64,000 nt of DNA from Bdellovibrio sp. CG22_combo_CG10-13_8_21_14_all_39_27 (GCA_002786715.1 PCTW01000084.1:1-64000), one strand, 5' to 3'. Positions 33,464-42,459 are shown, counted from the first letter of the stretch. The notes: a model not told the origin generated them from the sequence alone. Numbers and translations are program-made.

Positions 33464-35101
33464 ATGGATGATTCGATTGCACAACAGATTCTAACTCGCT
33501 TAAACCAATTAGAAGAAAGATTACTTAAACTTGAAAACAATTTAAAGCTAGATAAAAAATCAGTCGATCAACCCATTCAAACCATACCTGAGAATATTCA
33601 AATCGCTCCTCAAATAAAAAGTTCCTCACCAACTTCTCTTCTTAACTCAACATTTAAAAAAAATGACAGTCATATGCTTGGTTATATAGGGGCAGCCTGT
33701 ATTCTCATGGCAGCTATACTTTTAATTAAATTTAGTATTGCCAGTGGCTGGCTCACTCCAATAAGACAATGCTTTATGGCCATCTTTCTAGGGCTTGGAT
33801 TAATCTCTATTCCATTTGTAATCAAAGACAAAGATAAAAGTTATTTTAGTATGCTTCCTGCACTAGGGATTGTGATCCTTCATCTTACTTCATATGGGGC
33901 AACAAGGTATCATCATCTTTTCGACTCTTCGACTGGATTATTTGCAATTACTATAATCGGTGCACTCTCTCTCTTTTTACTTACAAGATTTAATCAAATG
34001 ACTTATGCACTGCTGGCAATAGTAGGTACCTATGTTGGAATTCTTTTTTTTCACGATTCATTTAATAACAGCCTCTTTTTGGCTCTCTATCTTTTCACCT
34101 GGGATATTTCCTTTGCACTTTTTTCCATTTATTTGAAAAATAGACAAATCATTACCATTTCATCTTATTTAAGTATTGGTCTCATCGGTCTCCTTGGAAT
34201 TTCTATTATTTTCGAAGGTCAAATTGGCCATATTATTGTCATTCAAGCTATCCAATTTCTAATTTATTCGTTGGGTACGATTGGGTACTCTTTATGGAAT
34301 AAAGATACTCTTTCTGATTCTGAATCAATAAATTTCTTACCAGTTATTGTCTTCTTCTATGGCGTTGAATATTACTTTTTAAATCGATTATCAGAAAGTT
34401 ATGCCTTTATCTTTTCTATTCTCTTTTCTGTCTTTTTACTCTCACTCTATGCATTCGTAAAAATAAAGTTAAAGGATAAAAACTTAGCAAGTGGCTCGGT
34501 TGTTTACACATCGACCTCTATTATTTTTGCACATTCTGTTTTTTTAGTTCAGATGAATGATCTCACAAAGGTTCTATTTGCTCTTTTCCTCTCAATCGTC
34601 ATTGGATACTTCAAAGACCAAATCTTGCAGAATAAGAATCTTAAAGGCTCGATCATCGTATCAGCGTTAATGATTTTATTTGCTTATTTATTTGTACTTT
34701 TTGGAATGGCTTCCGTACAAACATCAATTGAAATAATATTCGGACTTTTAATAGGAAGTATTATTCTCTATTACGTTTCTCGTTCTGAACATGACCTTAG
34801 ATCATCCTTAATTTATCTTGCACATATCCAGGTAATAATTTCGCTTTTTAGATTAAAAGAATACTTCGGAACAATTTCAGTTGCTCCACTTGTAATAACT
34901 TATGCCTTTGTTATTCTCTTATGGTCGACCAAAATTAAGGAAAAATACATTGCCAAGAGCGCATTACCATTAATATTTATAGGATTGGCACGTTTTATCT
35001 TTTTTGATTTTTCAGGATTGAGCGGCATTCCGCAAATCCTCTCGCTCTTTGTTATGGGAGGACTCATTTATATTGGTGGGTATCTATATAGAAAAGTTTA
35101 A
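33464..35101 (+). CDS. DUF2339-like multi-pass membrane protein
   Basis: The 545-residue protein starts with a short coiled coil (ILTRLNQLEERLLKLENNL). A polar linker follows, then about 14 hydrophobic segments from residue 70 to the end. The first membrane block, HMLGYIGAACILMAAILLIKF, resembles the start of DUF2339 proteins, which are inner-membrane proteins of unknown role. AT content in the gene and the preceding 200 bases is higher than in the neighbours. It stands alone between two hairpins (33264 and 35110), so it is probably monocistronic. Confidence 0.75.
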   Translation: MDDSIAQQILTRLNQLEERLLKLENNLKLDKKSVDQPIQTIPENIQIAPQIKSSSPTSLLNSTFKKNDSHMLGYIGAACILMAAILLIKFSIASGWLTPIRQCFMAIFLGLGLISIPFVIKDKDKSYFSMLPALGIVILHLTSYGATRYHHLFDSSTGLFAITIIGALSLFLLTRFNQMTYALLAIVGTYVGILFFHDSFNNSLFLALYLFTWDISFALFSIYLKNRQIITISSYLSIGLIGLLGISIIFEGQIGHIIVIQAIQFLIYSLGTIGYSLWNKDTLSDSESINFLPVIVFFYGVEYYFLNRLSESYAFIFSILFSVFLLSLYAFVKIKLKDKNLASGSVVYTSTSIIFAHSVFLVQMNDLTKVLFALFLSIVIGYFKDQILQNKNLKGSIIVSALMILFAYLFVLFGMASVQTSIEIIFGLLIGSIILYYVSRSEHDLRSSLIYLAHIQVIISLFRLKEYFGTISVAPLVITYAFVILLWSTKIKEKYIAKSALPLIFIGLARFIFFDFSGLSGIPQILSLFVMGGLIYIGGYLYRKV

Positions 35102-35109
35102 TGGCAGTG

Positions 35110-35154
35110 CCAACACCTTCTTCCTTGCGCAATGTTTAAGGAAAAAGGTGTTGG
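35110..35154. terminator. Bidirectional terminator between convergent genes
   Basis: CCAACACCTTCTTCCTT (35110-35126) pairs with AAGGAAAAAGGTGTTGG (35138-35154) around an 11-base loop, with one mismatch. It fills the 59-base gap between the DUF2339-like gene and hflC, whose stops face each other. Confidence 0.85.
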
Positions 35155-35160
35155 AACTAA

Positions 35161-36138
35161 TTAAGGGGCTTTTTTGAGATATTTTAAAAATTCAGAATCG
35201 GAAGACAGAATCATCTTCGCATCTTCTTTAATTGAGCTTCTATAAGCTTCCATTGATCTTGTGAACTCGTAAAATCCTGGATCGCGAGAAAGAGCTTTAG
35301 CGTAAATTGCAATAGCTTTAGCTTCGCCGTTACCACGGAGGACTTGGCTTCTGCGGTAAGCTTCAGAAGTGATCTTTTCTAAATCGCGAGCGATACGCCC
35401 TTCGATCTTCGCTTTTTCACCCTGACCGATTGAGCGAATTTTCTCCGCCACTCTTTGGCGCTCAGAAATCATTCTCTCGTAAACTTTGGCCTCAACTGAT
35501 TTCTCATAACTGATACGTCTAAATTGAACGTCAATCAGACTAATTCCAAAAGAAGCAAGTTCCTTGTCGGCACCTTCGCGAATCATCTCACTAAGCTTCT
35601 CACGTCCAAGCGCTACACTTTCGATTTCACCAGTGACGCCTTCTTCAAGAACGTTAATTCCATTTTTCTTTTGTTGATCGATTTCATCTTGACCGCGTTT
35701 CATGTCATCGAGAATCTTATTCGAGTTTCGAACCGCTTCAACCAGACTGTGATTAGAAATCACGTCACGCGTGGCCGAGTCCAAAATAGCGTCGAGACGA
35801 GCTTTGGCTCCCGTTTCGTTTCTCACCGTTTGAATAAATTTCAAAGCATCGACAACTTGCCAGCGGGCAGTGGTATCAACTTTGATATATTTCTTATCTT
35901 TGGTAGGGATCTGATTGGGAAACCCATCCCAAGAAAGAATTCTTTTATCTACGTAGCGAACTTCTTGCGTGAAAGGCATTTTAAAGTGAAAACCAGCGTT
36001 AGTTATTGGATCGCCGATAGGACGACCGAACTGAGTGATAATCGCTTGTTGTCCTTCGTTGACCAAAAAGAAAGAAGTATTAAAAAGTGTCCAACCAGCA
36101 ATGATTAAAAGGACGAGTATGATTTTTCCTAATTTCAT
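35161..36138 (-). CDS. hflC: HflC, SPFH/Band 7 membrane protease modulator
   Basis: The 325-residue inner-membrane protein has one N-terminal helix (IILVLLIIAGWTLFNTSFFLV) and a Band 7 domain (NEGQQAIITQFGRPIGDPI; FKMPFTQEVRYVDKRIL). A long charged coiled coil follows with RSQVLRGNGEAKAIAIYAKAL near 255. With HflK it forms a large complex around FtsH and limits its proteolysis. The start overlaps the hflK stop by 4 bases. The gene ends the carboxylase-hflKC operon. Confidence 0.95.
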   Translation of the reverse strand: MKLGKIILVLLIIAGWTLFNTSFFLVNEGQQAIITQFGRPIGDPITNAGFHFKMPFTQEVRYVDKRILSWDGFPNQIPTKDKKYIKVDTTARWQVVDALKFIQTVRNETGAKARLDAILDSATRDVISNHSLVEAVRNSNKILDDMKRGQDEIDQQKKNGINVLEEGVTGEIESVALGREKLSEMIREGADKELASFGISLIDVQFRRISYEKSVEAKVYERMISERQRVAEKIRSIGQGEKAKIEGRIARDLEKITSEAYRRSQVLRGNGEAKAIAIYAKALSRDPGFYEFTRSMEAYRSSIKEDAKMILSSDSEFLKYLKKAP

Positions 36139-37133
36139 TTCTCACCAGCCTTTGAAAGATCATTGTAGATAGGAAGGAGTCCCTTCAACTGTCCATCAAC
36201 AATGGTGATATTTGTAAATTTTTTGAAGAGCGATTCCATCGTTTCCAGATAAATGCGTTTTTTCGTAATCGCCGGTGCCCTTTGGTATTCTTTCAAGACC
36301 GACTCAAACTTTTCAGCATCACCCAGTGACCTGTTAATGATTGAGGTAGCGTAACCTTCAGCTTCTGAAACAAGTTTTTCACCCTTACCGCGAGCTTCTG
36401 GAATAACCTTGTTGTAGGCTTCTTCTGCTTGGTTGATGACTTTCTCTTGTTCCTGTTTGGCCTCGTTCACTTCGTTGAATGATGGCTTCACGACATGCGG
36501 AGGGTTTACGTCTTGAAGTTTTACCGTCACAACTTTAATTCCCATGTCGTACTTATCGAGTACTTCTTGCATCAGAATTTTCGCATCTGCGGCAATCTCC
36601 ACTCTTCCGGTAGTTAGAACTTCAGTCACCAATCTATCGCCAACCACTCTTCTCATGATAGATTCTGAGACGTCTTTGATGTTTTGCTCAGGTTCACTGG
36701 TTTGAAACAAAAATTTGAAAGGGTCAGCGATTTGATACTGAACAACCCATTCCACGTCAGCAACGTTTAAGTCGCCAGTGAGCATCAAAGATTCTTCATC
36801 AAATTCTTTTTGAGAATACTGAGTGCGTGATGAGCTTGAATTCATCGCCGTTCTAAAACCAAATTCGGCCTGAAGCACTCGCTTGGTTTTAACGTTAATG
36901 ACATCATCAACTCCGAAGGGGAGCTTGAAATGAAGTCCCGGTGGGTAAGTTGCGATATATTTTCCAAAACGGATAATAATCGCTTCTTCGTCAGGTTCAA
37001 CTGTGTAATAAGCAGATTTAACGCCTACAAAAGCGATTAGGAATAAGAAAATAAGTGAAAATATTTTTCCGCTTTTTCCAAGCTCCTTCTTCATCTTTTC
37101 CACATCATTTGTCCATTGTGGTTCATTTGCCAT
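36135..37133 (-). CDS. hflK: HflK, SPFH/Band 7 membrane protease modulator
   Basis: The 332 residues begin with a cytoplasmic stretch, one helix (IFSLIFLFLIAFVGVKSAYY) and a Band 7 domain (VEPDEEAIIIRFGKYIATY; GLHFKLPFG). A coiled-coil tail follows with EARGKGEKLVSEAEGYA near 250. The glycine-rich N-terminal region found in many HflK proteins is absent. It lies 4 bases after the biotin-carrier gene and overlaps hflC by 4 bases, so both are expressed with the carboxylase genes, an unusual link. Confidence 0.94.
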   Translation of the reverse strand: MANEPQWTNDVEKMKKELGKSGKIFSLIFLFLIAFVGVKSAYYTVEPDEEAIIIRFGKYIATYPPGLHFKLPFGVDDVINVKTKRVLQAEFGFRTAMNSSSSRTQYSQKEFDEESLMLTGDLNVADVEWVVQYQIADPFKFLFQTSEPEQNIKDVSESIMRRVVGDRLVTEVLTTGRVEIAADAKILMQEVLDKYDMGIKVVTVKLQDVNPPHVVKPSFNEVNEAKQEQEKVINQAEEAYNKVIPEARGKGEKLVSEAEGYATSIINRSLGDAEKFESVLKEYQRAPAITKKRIYLETMESLFKKFTNITIVDGQLKGLLPIYNDLSKAGEK

Positions 37134-37137
37134 GAAT

Positions 37138-37647
37138 CTACTCCTCGACTTCCATCATTAAGACACCCGACTCTAAGGTGTCTCCGTTTTTGACGTGGAT
37201 CTTTCTGACCACGCCATCGATGCCACACTTTATCTCGTTTTCCATTTTCATGGCTTCCAAGATCAGCATTGTCTGGCCTTTGATAACCTTATCACCTTCA
37301 TTGACGAGGATTTTGACGACTTTACCTGGCATTTGAGTTTTCAACTCACCTGCACCAGCTCCGCTAAGACCTGAAGGCTTATATCCTCTGAATACATTAA
37401 AAACAGAATCGACATGAACAACGCGCGAAGGGAGATCTTGCTTGGCAAGTTTTCCCCATTGCTTTCCATCTGTACTGACGAAAAAACTTCCCGCTAGTTT
37501 TCTAAGAAAAATTGTTTGTCTGTCGATCACTTTGTTTTCTTCAATGGCGCAAAACTCGTACTCCACCAATTCACTTGAGTGGACTAAAGTTTTGGTAATA
37601 TCAAAGACAATTTCATTTTGCTCATGATCTATTAAATAAGTTCTCAT
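37138..37647 (-). CDS. Biotin carboxyl carrier subunit of an acyl-CoA carboxylase
   Basis: The 169-residue protein ends in a biotinyl domain: MPGKVVKILVNEGDKV, then the biotinylation site LEAMKMENEI with the modified lysine near residue 134. The first 95 residues form an extra domain that may dock on the biotin carboxylase. It carries carboxybiotin between the carboxylase (37650-39104) and the carboxyltransferase (39101-40663). BirA at 1575-2300 should biotinylate it. It lies 2 bases after the biotin carboxylase gene. Confidence 0.93.
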   Translation of the reverse strand: MRTYLIDHEQNEIVFDITKTLVHSSELVEYEFCAIEENKVIDRQTIFLRKLAGSFFVSTDGKQWGKLAKQDLPSRVVHVDSVFNVFRGYKPSGLSGAGAGELKTQMPGKVVKILVNEGDKVIKGQTMLILEAMKMENEIKCGIDGVVRKIHVKNGDTLESGVLMMEVEE

Positions 37648-37649
37648 AA

Positions 37650-39104
37650 TTACATCCCCATCCTTTTAGCTTCAATACCGGCCAAAAGTTTATAGAAACG
37701 AGAATATTTTTTGGTCTTCTTCACACGATCTTGTGGCTTATGTTCTTTAATATAAGTAGTCGTGTAGTTTCCATCGATAAAAACTTGATCTTCCATAATA
37801 ACTTTATGCAGAGGAATATTGGTTTTTAGTCCTTCAATATAAAGCCCTTTTAAGGCTGATCTCATCTTGCGAATAGCAATGTCTCTGACAATTCCTTTCG
37901 CAATAAGTTTTCCAACCATTGGATCAAAATCAGGAGTCACATCTAGATTTTTATAAACACAATGATCAAAGCGAATTCCTTGAGGAAAGTTAGTATCAAA
38001 TCCGGTCACAAGGCCAGGCGCTGGTAGCATGGTGATAGGATCTTCGGCACAGATACGACATTCAATGGCGTGACCCGTTCTGTGAATCCACTCTTGATCT
38101 GGAATGCCGAGTTCCTCTCCAAAAGCAGCTTGAATCATACAAATGATTAAATCCACTCCTGTGATTTCCTCTGTGATGGGATGCTCTACTTGAATACGTG
38201 TATTCATTTCAAGAAAGTAAAACTTGCGATCAGCGCCCATAATAAATTCAACCGTTCCAGCTGAATCATACTTCACGGCCTGAGCGAGCTTCACTGCTGT
38301 GGTGCAAATTTCTTGGCGAAGCTTTTCATCATCTCCAATAAACGGAGAAGGTGCTTCTTCAATAATTTTTTGATTACGACGCTGAACCGAACATTCTCTT
38401 TCAAAGAAATGATAAACATTTCCTTTCTTATCACCTAAGACTTGAACTTCAATATGATGAGGATCGAGAATGAGTTTTTCAACCAACAAATCTCCATTTC
38501 CAAATGCTGATTGCGATTCCCGCTGAACGGCTTCAAAATGGTCTTTAATTTCACCTTCACTGAAACACGCTCTTTGACCGCGGCCACCGCCACCAGCAAC
38601 AGCTTTTAAAAGCACAGGATAACCAATGTCATTAGAAATCTTTATTGCTTCGGCTACGCTCGGAACAGCTTCAGCTGATCCTGGTATAACGGGAACACCA
38701 ACACTTTTTGCAAGAACTTTTGAAGTGGCCTTATCACCCATCAGCTTAACGGCATTTGAATTAGGCCCGATGAAAACAATTTTTTCTTTTTCAAGCGCTT
38801 CGGCAAACTCCGTTCTTTCAGCTAAAAATCCATAGCCTGGATGAACAGCATCGATCTTAGATTCTTTGCAAAGCTTTATGATCGCTGGAATGTTGAGATA
38901 AGTTTCAGCGTTGGTTTTTCCTGGCAGGCGAACCCATTCATCGCAAAACTCTAAATGTTTTGCGGCTGGTTCATTATCGGTCCAAATACCAACGGCCGTA
39001 TGGCCGAGCTCACGACAAGCTTTGGCAATTCGAATAGCAATTTCGCCTCGATTACTTATCAGCACTCTCTTTTTTTCTTTGGGTAAAAATCTCAACTCGC
39101 TCAT
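37650..39104 (-). CDS. accC: Biotin carboxylase subunit of acyl-CoA (propionyl-CoA) carboxylase
   Basis: The 484-residue ATP-grasp enzyme carboxylates biotin using bicarbonate and ATP. Motifs are VLISNRGEIAIRIAKA at the N-terminus, HPGYGFLAE near 75, the ATP loop KAVAGGGGRGQRA near 165, ERECSVQRRNQKIIEE near 230, and EMNTRIQVEHPITE near 285. Length is slightly above the 450 of AccC, with a short C-terminal tail instead of a fused biotin domain. Its neighbours point to the propionyl-CoA enzyme, although the same subunit could serve acetyl-CoA carboxylase. It overlaps the pccB stop by 4 bases. Confidence 0.94.
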   Translation of the reverse strand: MSELRFLPKEKKRVLISNRGEIAIRIAKACRELGHTAVGIWTDNEPAAKHLEFCDEWVRLPGKTNAETYLNIPAIIKLCKESKIDAVHPGYGFLAERTEFAEALEKEKIVFIGPNSNAVKLMGDKATSKVLAKSVGVPVIPGSAEAVPSVAEAIKISNDIGYPVLLKAVAGGGGRGQRACFSEGEIKDHFEAVQRESQSAFGNGDLLVEKLILDPHHIEVQVLGDKKGNVYHFFERECSVQRRNQKIIEEAPSPFIGDDEKLRQEICTTAVKLAQAVKYDSAGTVEFIMGADRKFYFLEMNTRIQVEHPITEEITGVDLIICMIQAAFGEELGIPDQEWIHRTGHAIECRICAEDPITMLPAPGLVTGFDTNFPQGIRFDHCVYKNLDVTPDFDPMVGKLIAKGIVRDIAIRKMRSALKGLYIEGLKTNIPLHKVIMEDQVFIDGNYTTTYIKEHKPQDRVKKTKKYSRFYKLLAGIEAKRMGM

Positions 39105-40663
39105 AATTGAATATTCCCGTGTTTGCGCTTTGGCTTTTCAACTTTCTTATCTTTGAGTGCTCTCAAATATTCATACATACGAATACGAGTTTCTTCAGGA
39201 AGAATAACCGCATCAACGTATCCAAGTTCAGCCGCACGATAAGGATTACTAAAATTCTCTTCGTAATCAGCAACCAGTTCAGCTTTTTTCTTATCAAAAG
39301 CAGGGCCGGTTAAGCCTTCAAGCTCTTTTCTAAAAACGATATTCACTGCACCTTCTGCGCCCATTACTGCGACTTCGGCCGTTGGATAGGCGAGATTCAC
39401 GTCTGAGCGAATATGCTTTGAGGCCATAACGTCATAAGCACCACCATAGGCTTTCCGAGTGATCAAAGTAATGAGAGGAACTGTTGCTTCAGCATAAGCG
39501 TAGAGAAGTTTTGATCCATGCTTAATAATGCCGCCATATTCTTGAACTGTACCCGGTAAAAATCCTGGAACATCAACAAGAGTGACTACTGGAATATCAT
39601 AAGCATCACAAAAACGAACAAAGCGCGCTGACTTATTTGATGAATCAATATCGAGAACACCTGCCAGAACTGCTGGTTGATTGGCGACAACACCAATTTT
39701 AATTCCGCCAATACTTCCAAATCCACAAATAATATTCTTAGCGTAATCTTTATGAACTTCTAAAAATTGGGAGTCATCCAAGATATCAAGGATCACTTCT
39801 CTCATATCATAAGGCTTCTTCGGATTAGATGGAATCACTTCACGAAGTTTATTGTTGTCACGATAATGAGGATCAGACGTTGGCTTGAGTGTTGGCTTGC
39901 GATAATTTGATGCAGGAATGTAGGCAAGCAATTCTCTCACTCGCTCAAAACATTCATCTTCATCGAGACAGCGAAATTGAGCAACGCCCGATTTTTCTGC
40001 GTGAGTAAGCGCACCGCCGAGTTCTTCTTTCGATACTTCTTCGTGAGTTACAGTCTTGATAACATCAGGACCAGTCACAAACATGTATGAAGATTTATCC
40101 ACCATGAAAATAAAGTCGGTAATAGCAGGCGAATAAACAGCTCCACCGGCACATGGACCTAAGATCAAAGAAATTTGGGGAATAACACCAGAAGCTTTCA
40201 CGTTACGATAAAAAATTTCAGCATAACCTGCAAGAGACTCAACGCCCTCTTGAATACGAGCACCACCAGAATCATTCATTCCAATAATCGGAATGCGATT
40301 CTCGAGAGCGAAGTCCATAATCTTACATATTTTTTTGGCGTGAGAAGCTCCAAGAGCTCCACCCCAACAAGTAAAGTCCTGCGAATAGAGGGCGATTTTC
40401 TGGCCATTGATTTCGGCAATGCCAGTAACAACACCGTCACCTAAGAACTTTGTTTTTTCCATTCCAAAATTAGTACATCGATGAACAACAAAACGATCAA
40501 ACTCAATAAATGAGCCTGGATCTATTAACCGCTCAATTCTTTCACGAGCAGTATACTTTCCTTGTTCATGTTGTTTGTTGATTCGCTCCGGTCCACCACC
40601 AAGAGCCGCGCGATTACGAAGTTCAACGAGTTTTTCTCGTTTTAAATTTAAAACGTCAGGCAT
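39101..40663 (-). CDS. pccB: Carboxyltransferase (propionyl-CoA carboxylase beta subunit)
   Basis: The 520-residue crotonase-fold protein transfers CO2 from carboxybiotin to an acyl-CoA. It has the N-terminal YTARERIERLIDPGSF, the first oxyanion region GPCAGGAVYSPA near 163, and the second DVPGFLPG near 370 with TRKAYGGAYDVM near 410. These fit PccB/AccD5 and not AccA/AccD. With methylmalonyl-CoA mutase in the window, propionyl-CoA is the likely substrate. The ATG follows directly on a terminator-like hairpin whose arm supplies the AGGAGG ribosome site. It is first in an operon with accC, the biotin carrier and hflKC. Confidence 0.95.
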   Translation of the reverse strand: MPDVLNLKREKLVELRNRAALGGGPERINKQHEQGKYTARERIERLIDPGSFIEFDRFVVHRCTNFGMEKTKFLGDGVVTGIAEINGQKIALYSQDFTCWGGALGASHAKKICKIMDFALENRIPIIGMNDSGGARIQEGVESLAGYAEIFYRNVKASGVIPQISLILGPCAGGAVYSPAITDFIFMVDKSSYMFVTGPDVIKTVTHEEVSKEELGGALTHAEKSGVAQFRCLDEDECFERVRELLAYIPASNYRKPTLKPTSDPHYRDNNKLREVIPSNPKKPYDMREVILDILDDSQFLEVHKDYAKNIICGFGSIGGIKIGVVANQPAVLAGVLDIDSSNKSARFVRFCDAYDIPVVTLVDVPGFLPGTVQEYGGIIKHGSKLLYAYAEATVPLITLITRKAYGGAYDVMASKHIRSDVNLAYPTAEVAVMGAEGAVNIVFRKELEGLTGPAFDKKKAELVADYEENFSNPYRAAELGYVDAVILPEETRIRMYEYLRALKDKKVEKPKRKHGNIQL

Positions 40664-40713
40664 AAAAAAACCTCCTAAGACCGCAGTATTCTAAACCGAT
40701 TGGTCTTAGGAGG
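40664..40713 (-). terminator. Terminator hairpin that contains the pccB ribosome-binding site
   Basis: On the minus strand CCTCCTAAGACC (40713-40702), a 19-base loop, and GGTCTTAGGAGG (40682-40671) form a perfect 12-bp stem followed by seven T (40670-40664) and then the pccB ATG at 40663. The descending arm holds AGGAGG exactly 7 bases before the ATG. In a read-through transcript the structure would terminate transcription and mask the ribosome site. A TAGAAT in the loop could be a -10 for a start inside the element, which would free the ribosome site. Confidence 0.85.
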
Positions 40714-40737
40714 CTATTTTAAAGAATAAATTTGCTG

Positions 40738-42321
40738 CTAGTCGTCTTCGCCGACAGCTTTTTTAACGCGCTTATCCAGATCGTACTTATCGACCTTCAT
40801 AATGAGTGAAGCTCTTGAAACTCCGAGCTCTTTTGCAAGACGCGATTTATTGAAGTTACAACGCTTCAATCCTTCTTTGATCATCATCATTTCTAGCTCT
40901 TCAAGAGCATCTTTTAATGATCCAGAAGTATTAATGCCACGAGGCACACTAGAGCGTCCCTCCGTTCCATGTTCAAGAATTCTGGCACTCAAAAGATCAG
41001 GCGTAATGATCTTATCTTCACCCGCCAAAACAACCACGCGCTCAATTTCGTTTTCAAGTTCACGCACGTTACCTGGCCATGGGTAATCAAACATTTTCTC
41101 AAGCGTCTTCTTTGATAAAGTTTTCATGGGAATCCCCACTTCATCACAACGCTTCTTCATAAAGTGATCCATCAATACCGGAATATCTTCATTTCTTTCA
41201 CGCAACGGTGGAAGATTGATATTAATAACGTTAATTCTGTAATAAAGATCTTCTCTGAACTCACCTTTCGCCATCATTTCTTTAATTGGCTTATTGGTTG
41301 CAGCAACGATTCTTACGTCACACTTCTTAGGAGTTGTTGCACCAACAGGAAGGTAAGTTCCCTCTTGAAGCACGCGTAAAAGCTTAACCTGCATAGTTAA
41401 TGACGTATCACCAATTTCATCCAGGAACAGTGTTCCACCGTGAGCTTGTTCAAATAAACCTTTCTTATCTTTAATCGCACCGGTAAAGGCACCTTTCACG
41501 TGACCAAAGAGTTCTGAATCGAGAAGGTTATCGTTAAAAGCTGAACAGTTGATCGCCAAGAACATATTATCTTTTCTTGGAGAATAGTAATGAATCGCTT
41601 TTGCCACGAGTTCCTTACCAGTACCATTTTCACCTTGAACAAAAACACTTGATTCAGATCCTGAGATTTTCTCAAGCAAGCGATAAATCGCCTGCATCTT
41701 TTTCGATTTACCAATCATCATGTGATAACGATATTTATCACCGAGCTCACTATTGAGTTCCTGAATACGTTGTTCACGCTTTGTCACTTCTTCGTGATAC
41801 TCAATAACTTCATCACCAACCAGTTCTGAAAGTTCAACCAAATACTCCGAATCGATTGGCCCAAGCTTCTTCATGCTATCAACAGCAGACTTAGCATCAG
41901 CTTCACTACATCCACAGCTCACCATTTGCTTAACGACTTCTGCTTTTTCCGCATCAGTAATATTTAATGGGAGAAAAGGATAAGCATAAACAGTTCCTAA
42001 ATAATCACCATCAACAATCACTCGACTGGCAATTCCTTTGACATGCTTAAAGAACGAATCATACACCACTGTGTTTTTTTCTGATGCTTCAAGCTTCTCA
42101 ATTGTTTTTTCGACATCTTGTTGGAGATACTCATGGCCTAAACCCATGTGCATTTGCACTTTGGCAAAATGACTTTTAAAAGCAAAGTCCTTATCCATGA
42201 TTCCACTCTGGACTCGTCCATGCGAATCGGCCCAAACAAGCTCGACTCCAAACCAACGATTAAGGATGTCTTCCAACTTCCCAATCACATGCAGGTTTCT
42301 CATCTCTTTCCAGTTAATCAT
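40738..42321 (-). CDS. Sigma-54-dependent transcriptional regulator with PocR-like sensor domain
   Basis: The 527-residue protein has an N-terminal sensory region of about 185 residues resembling PocR/V4R-type small-ligand domains, with a CGC motif near 150. A short coiled linker, an AAA+ domain with Walker A GENGTGKE, the sigma-54 contact loop GAFTGA and LFLDEIGD follow. A Fis-type helix-turn-helix ends it (SRLAKELGVSRASLI near 500). The start at 42321 has AAGGAG 6 bases upstream and is preferred over an ATG six codons earlier. It stands next to the carboxylase operon and may control it, though no -24/-12 promoter was seen there. Confidence 0.9.
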   Translation of the reverse strand: MINWKEMRNLHVIGKLEDILNRWFGVELVWADSHGRVQSGIMDKDFAFKSHFAKVQMHMGLGHEYLQQDVEKTIEKLEASEKNTVVYDSFFKHVKGIASRVIVDGDYLGTVYAYPFLPLNITDAEKAEVVKQMVSCGCSEADAKSAVDSMKKLGPIDSEYLVELSELVGDEVIEYHEEVTKREQRIQELNSELGDKYRYHMMIGKSKKMQAIYRLLEKISGSESSVFVQGENGTGKELVAKAIHYYSPRKDNMFLAINCSAFNDNLLDSELFGHVKGAFTGAIKDKKGLFEQAHGGTLFLDEIGDTSLTMQVKLLRVLQEGTYLPVGATTPKKCDVRIVAATNKPIKEMMAKGEFREDLYYRINVININLPPLRERNEDIPVLMDHFMKKRCDEVGIPMKTLSKKTLEKMFDYPWPGNVRELENEIERVVVLAGEDKIITPDLLSARILEHGTEGRSSVPRGINTSGSLKDALEELEMMMIKEGLKRCNFNKSRLAKELGVSRASLIMKVDKYDLDKRVKKAVGEDD

Positions 42322-42342
42322 TGTCATCTCCTTGATCATGAA

Positions 42343-42359
42343 TGTTCATTTTTAGAACA
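42343..42359. promoter_or_regulatory. Operator-like inverted repeat before the sigma-54 regulator gene
   Basis: TGTTC (42343-42347) and GAACA (42355-42359) form an exact inverted repeat with a 7-base centre, 22 bases upstream of the chosen start codon. The spacing suits a dimeric repressor or autoregulation, but the half-sites are short and could be chance. I see no clear promoter boxes in the 138-base gap. Confidence 0.3.
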
Positions 42360-42459
42360 CCATGAGTGATTTACTGTTTAACTTTTCGGCAGATTGTAAA
42401 AATACTTGATAGTCCCGCCTAAAAAATGGACAGGGAAAGAAATGAGTAATTACAACAGT

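Noticed and set aside
35524-36108. A 194-codon open frame antisense to hflC
   Set aside because: It lies wholly within a well-conserved hflC, has no recognisable motif or ribosome site, and follows from codon bias of the real gene.
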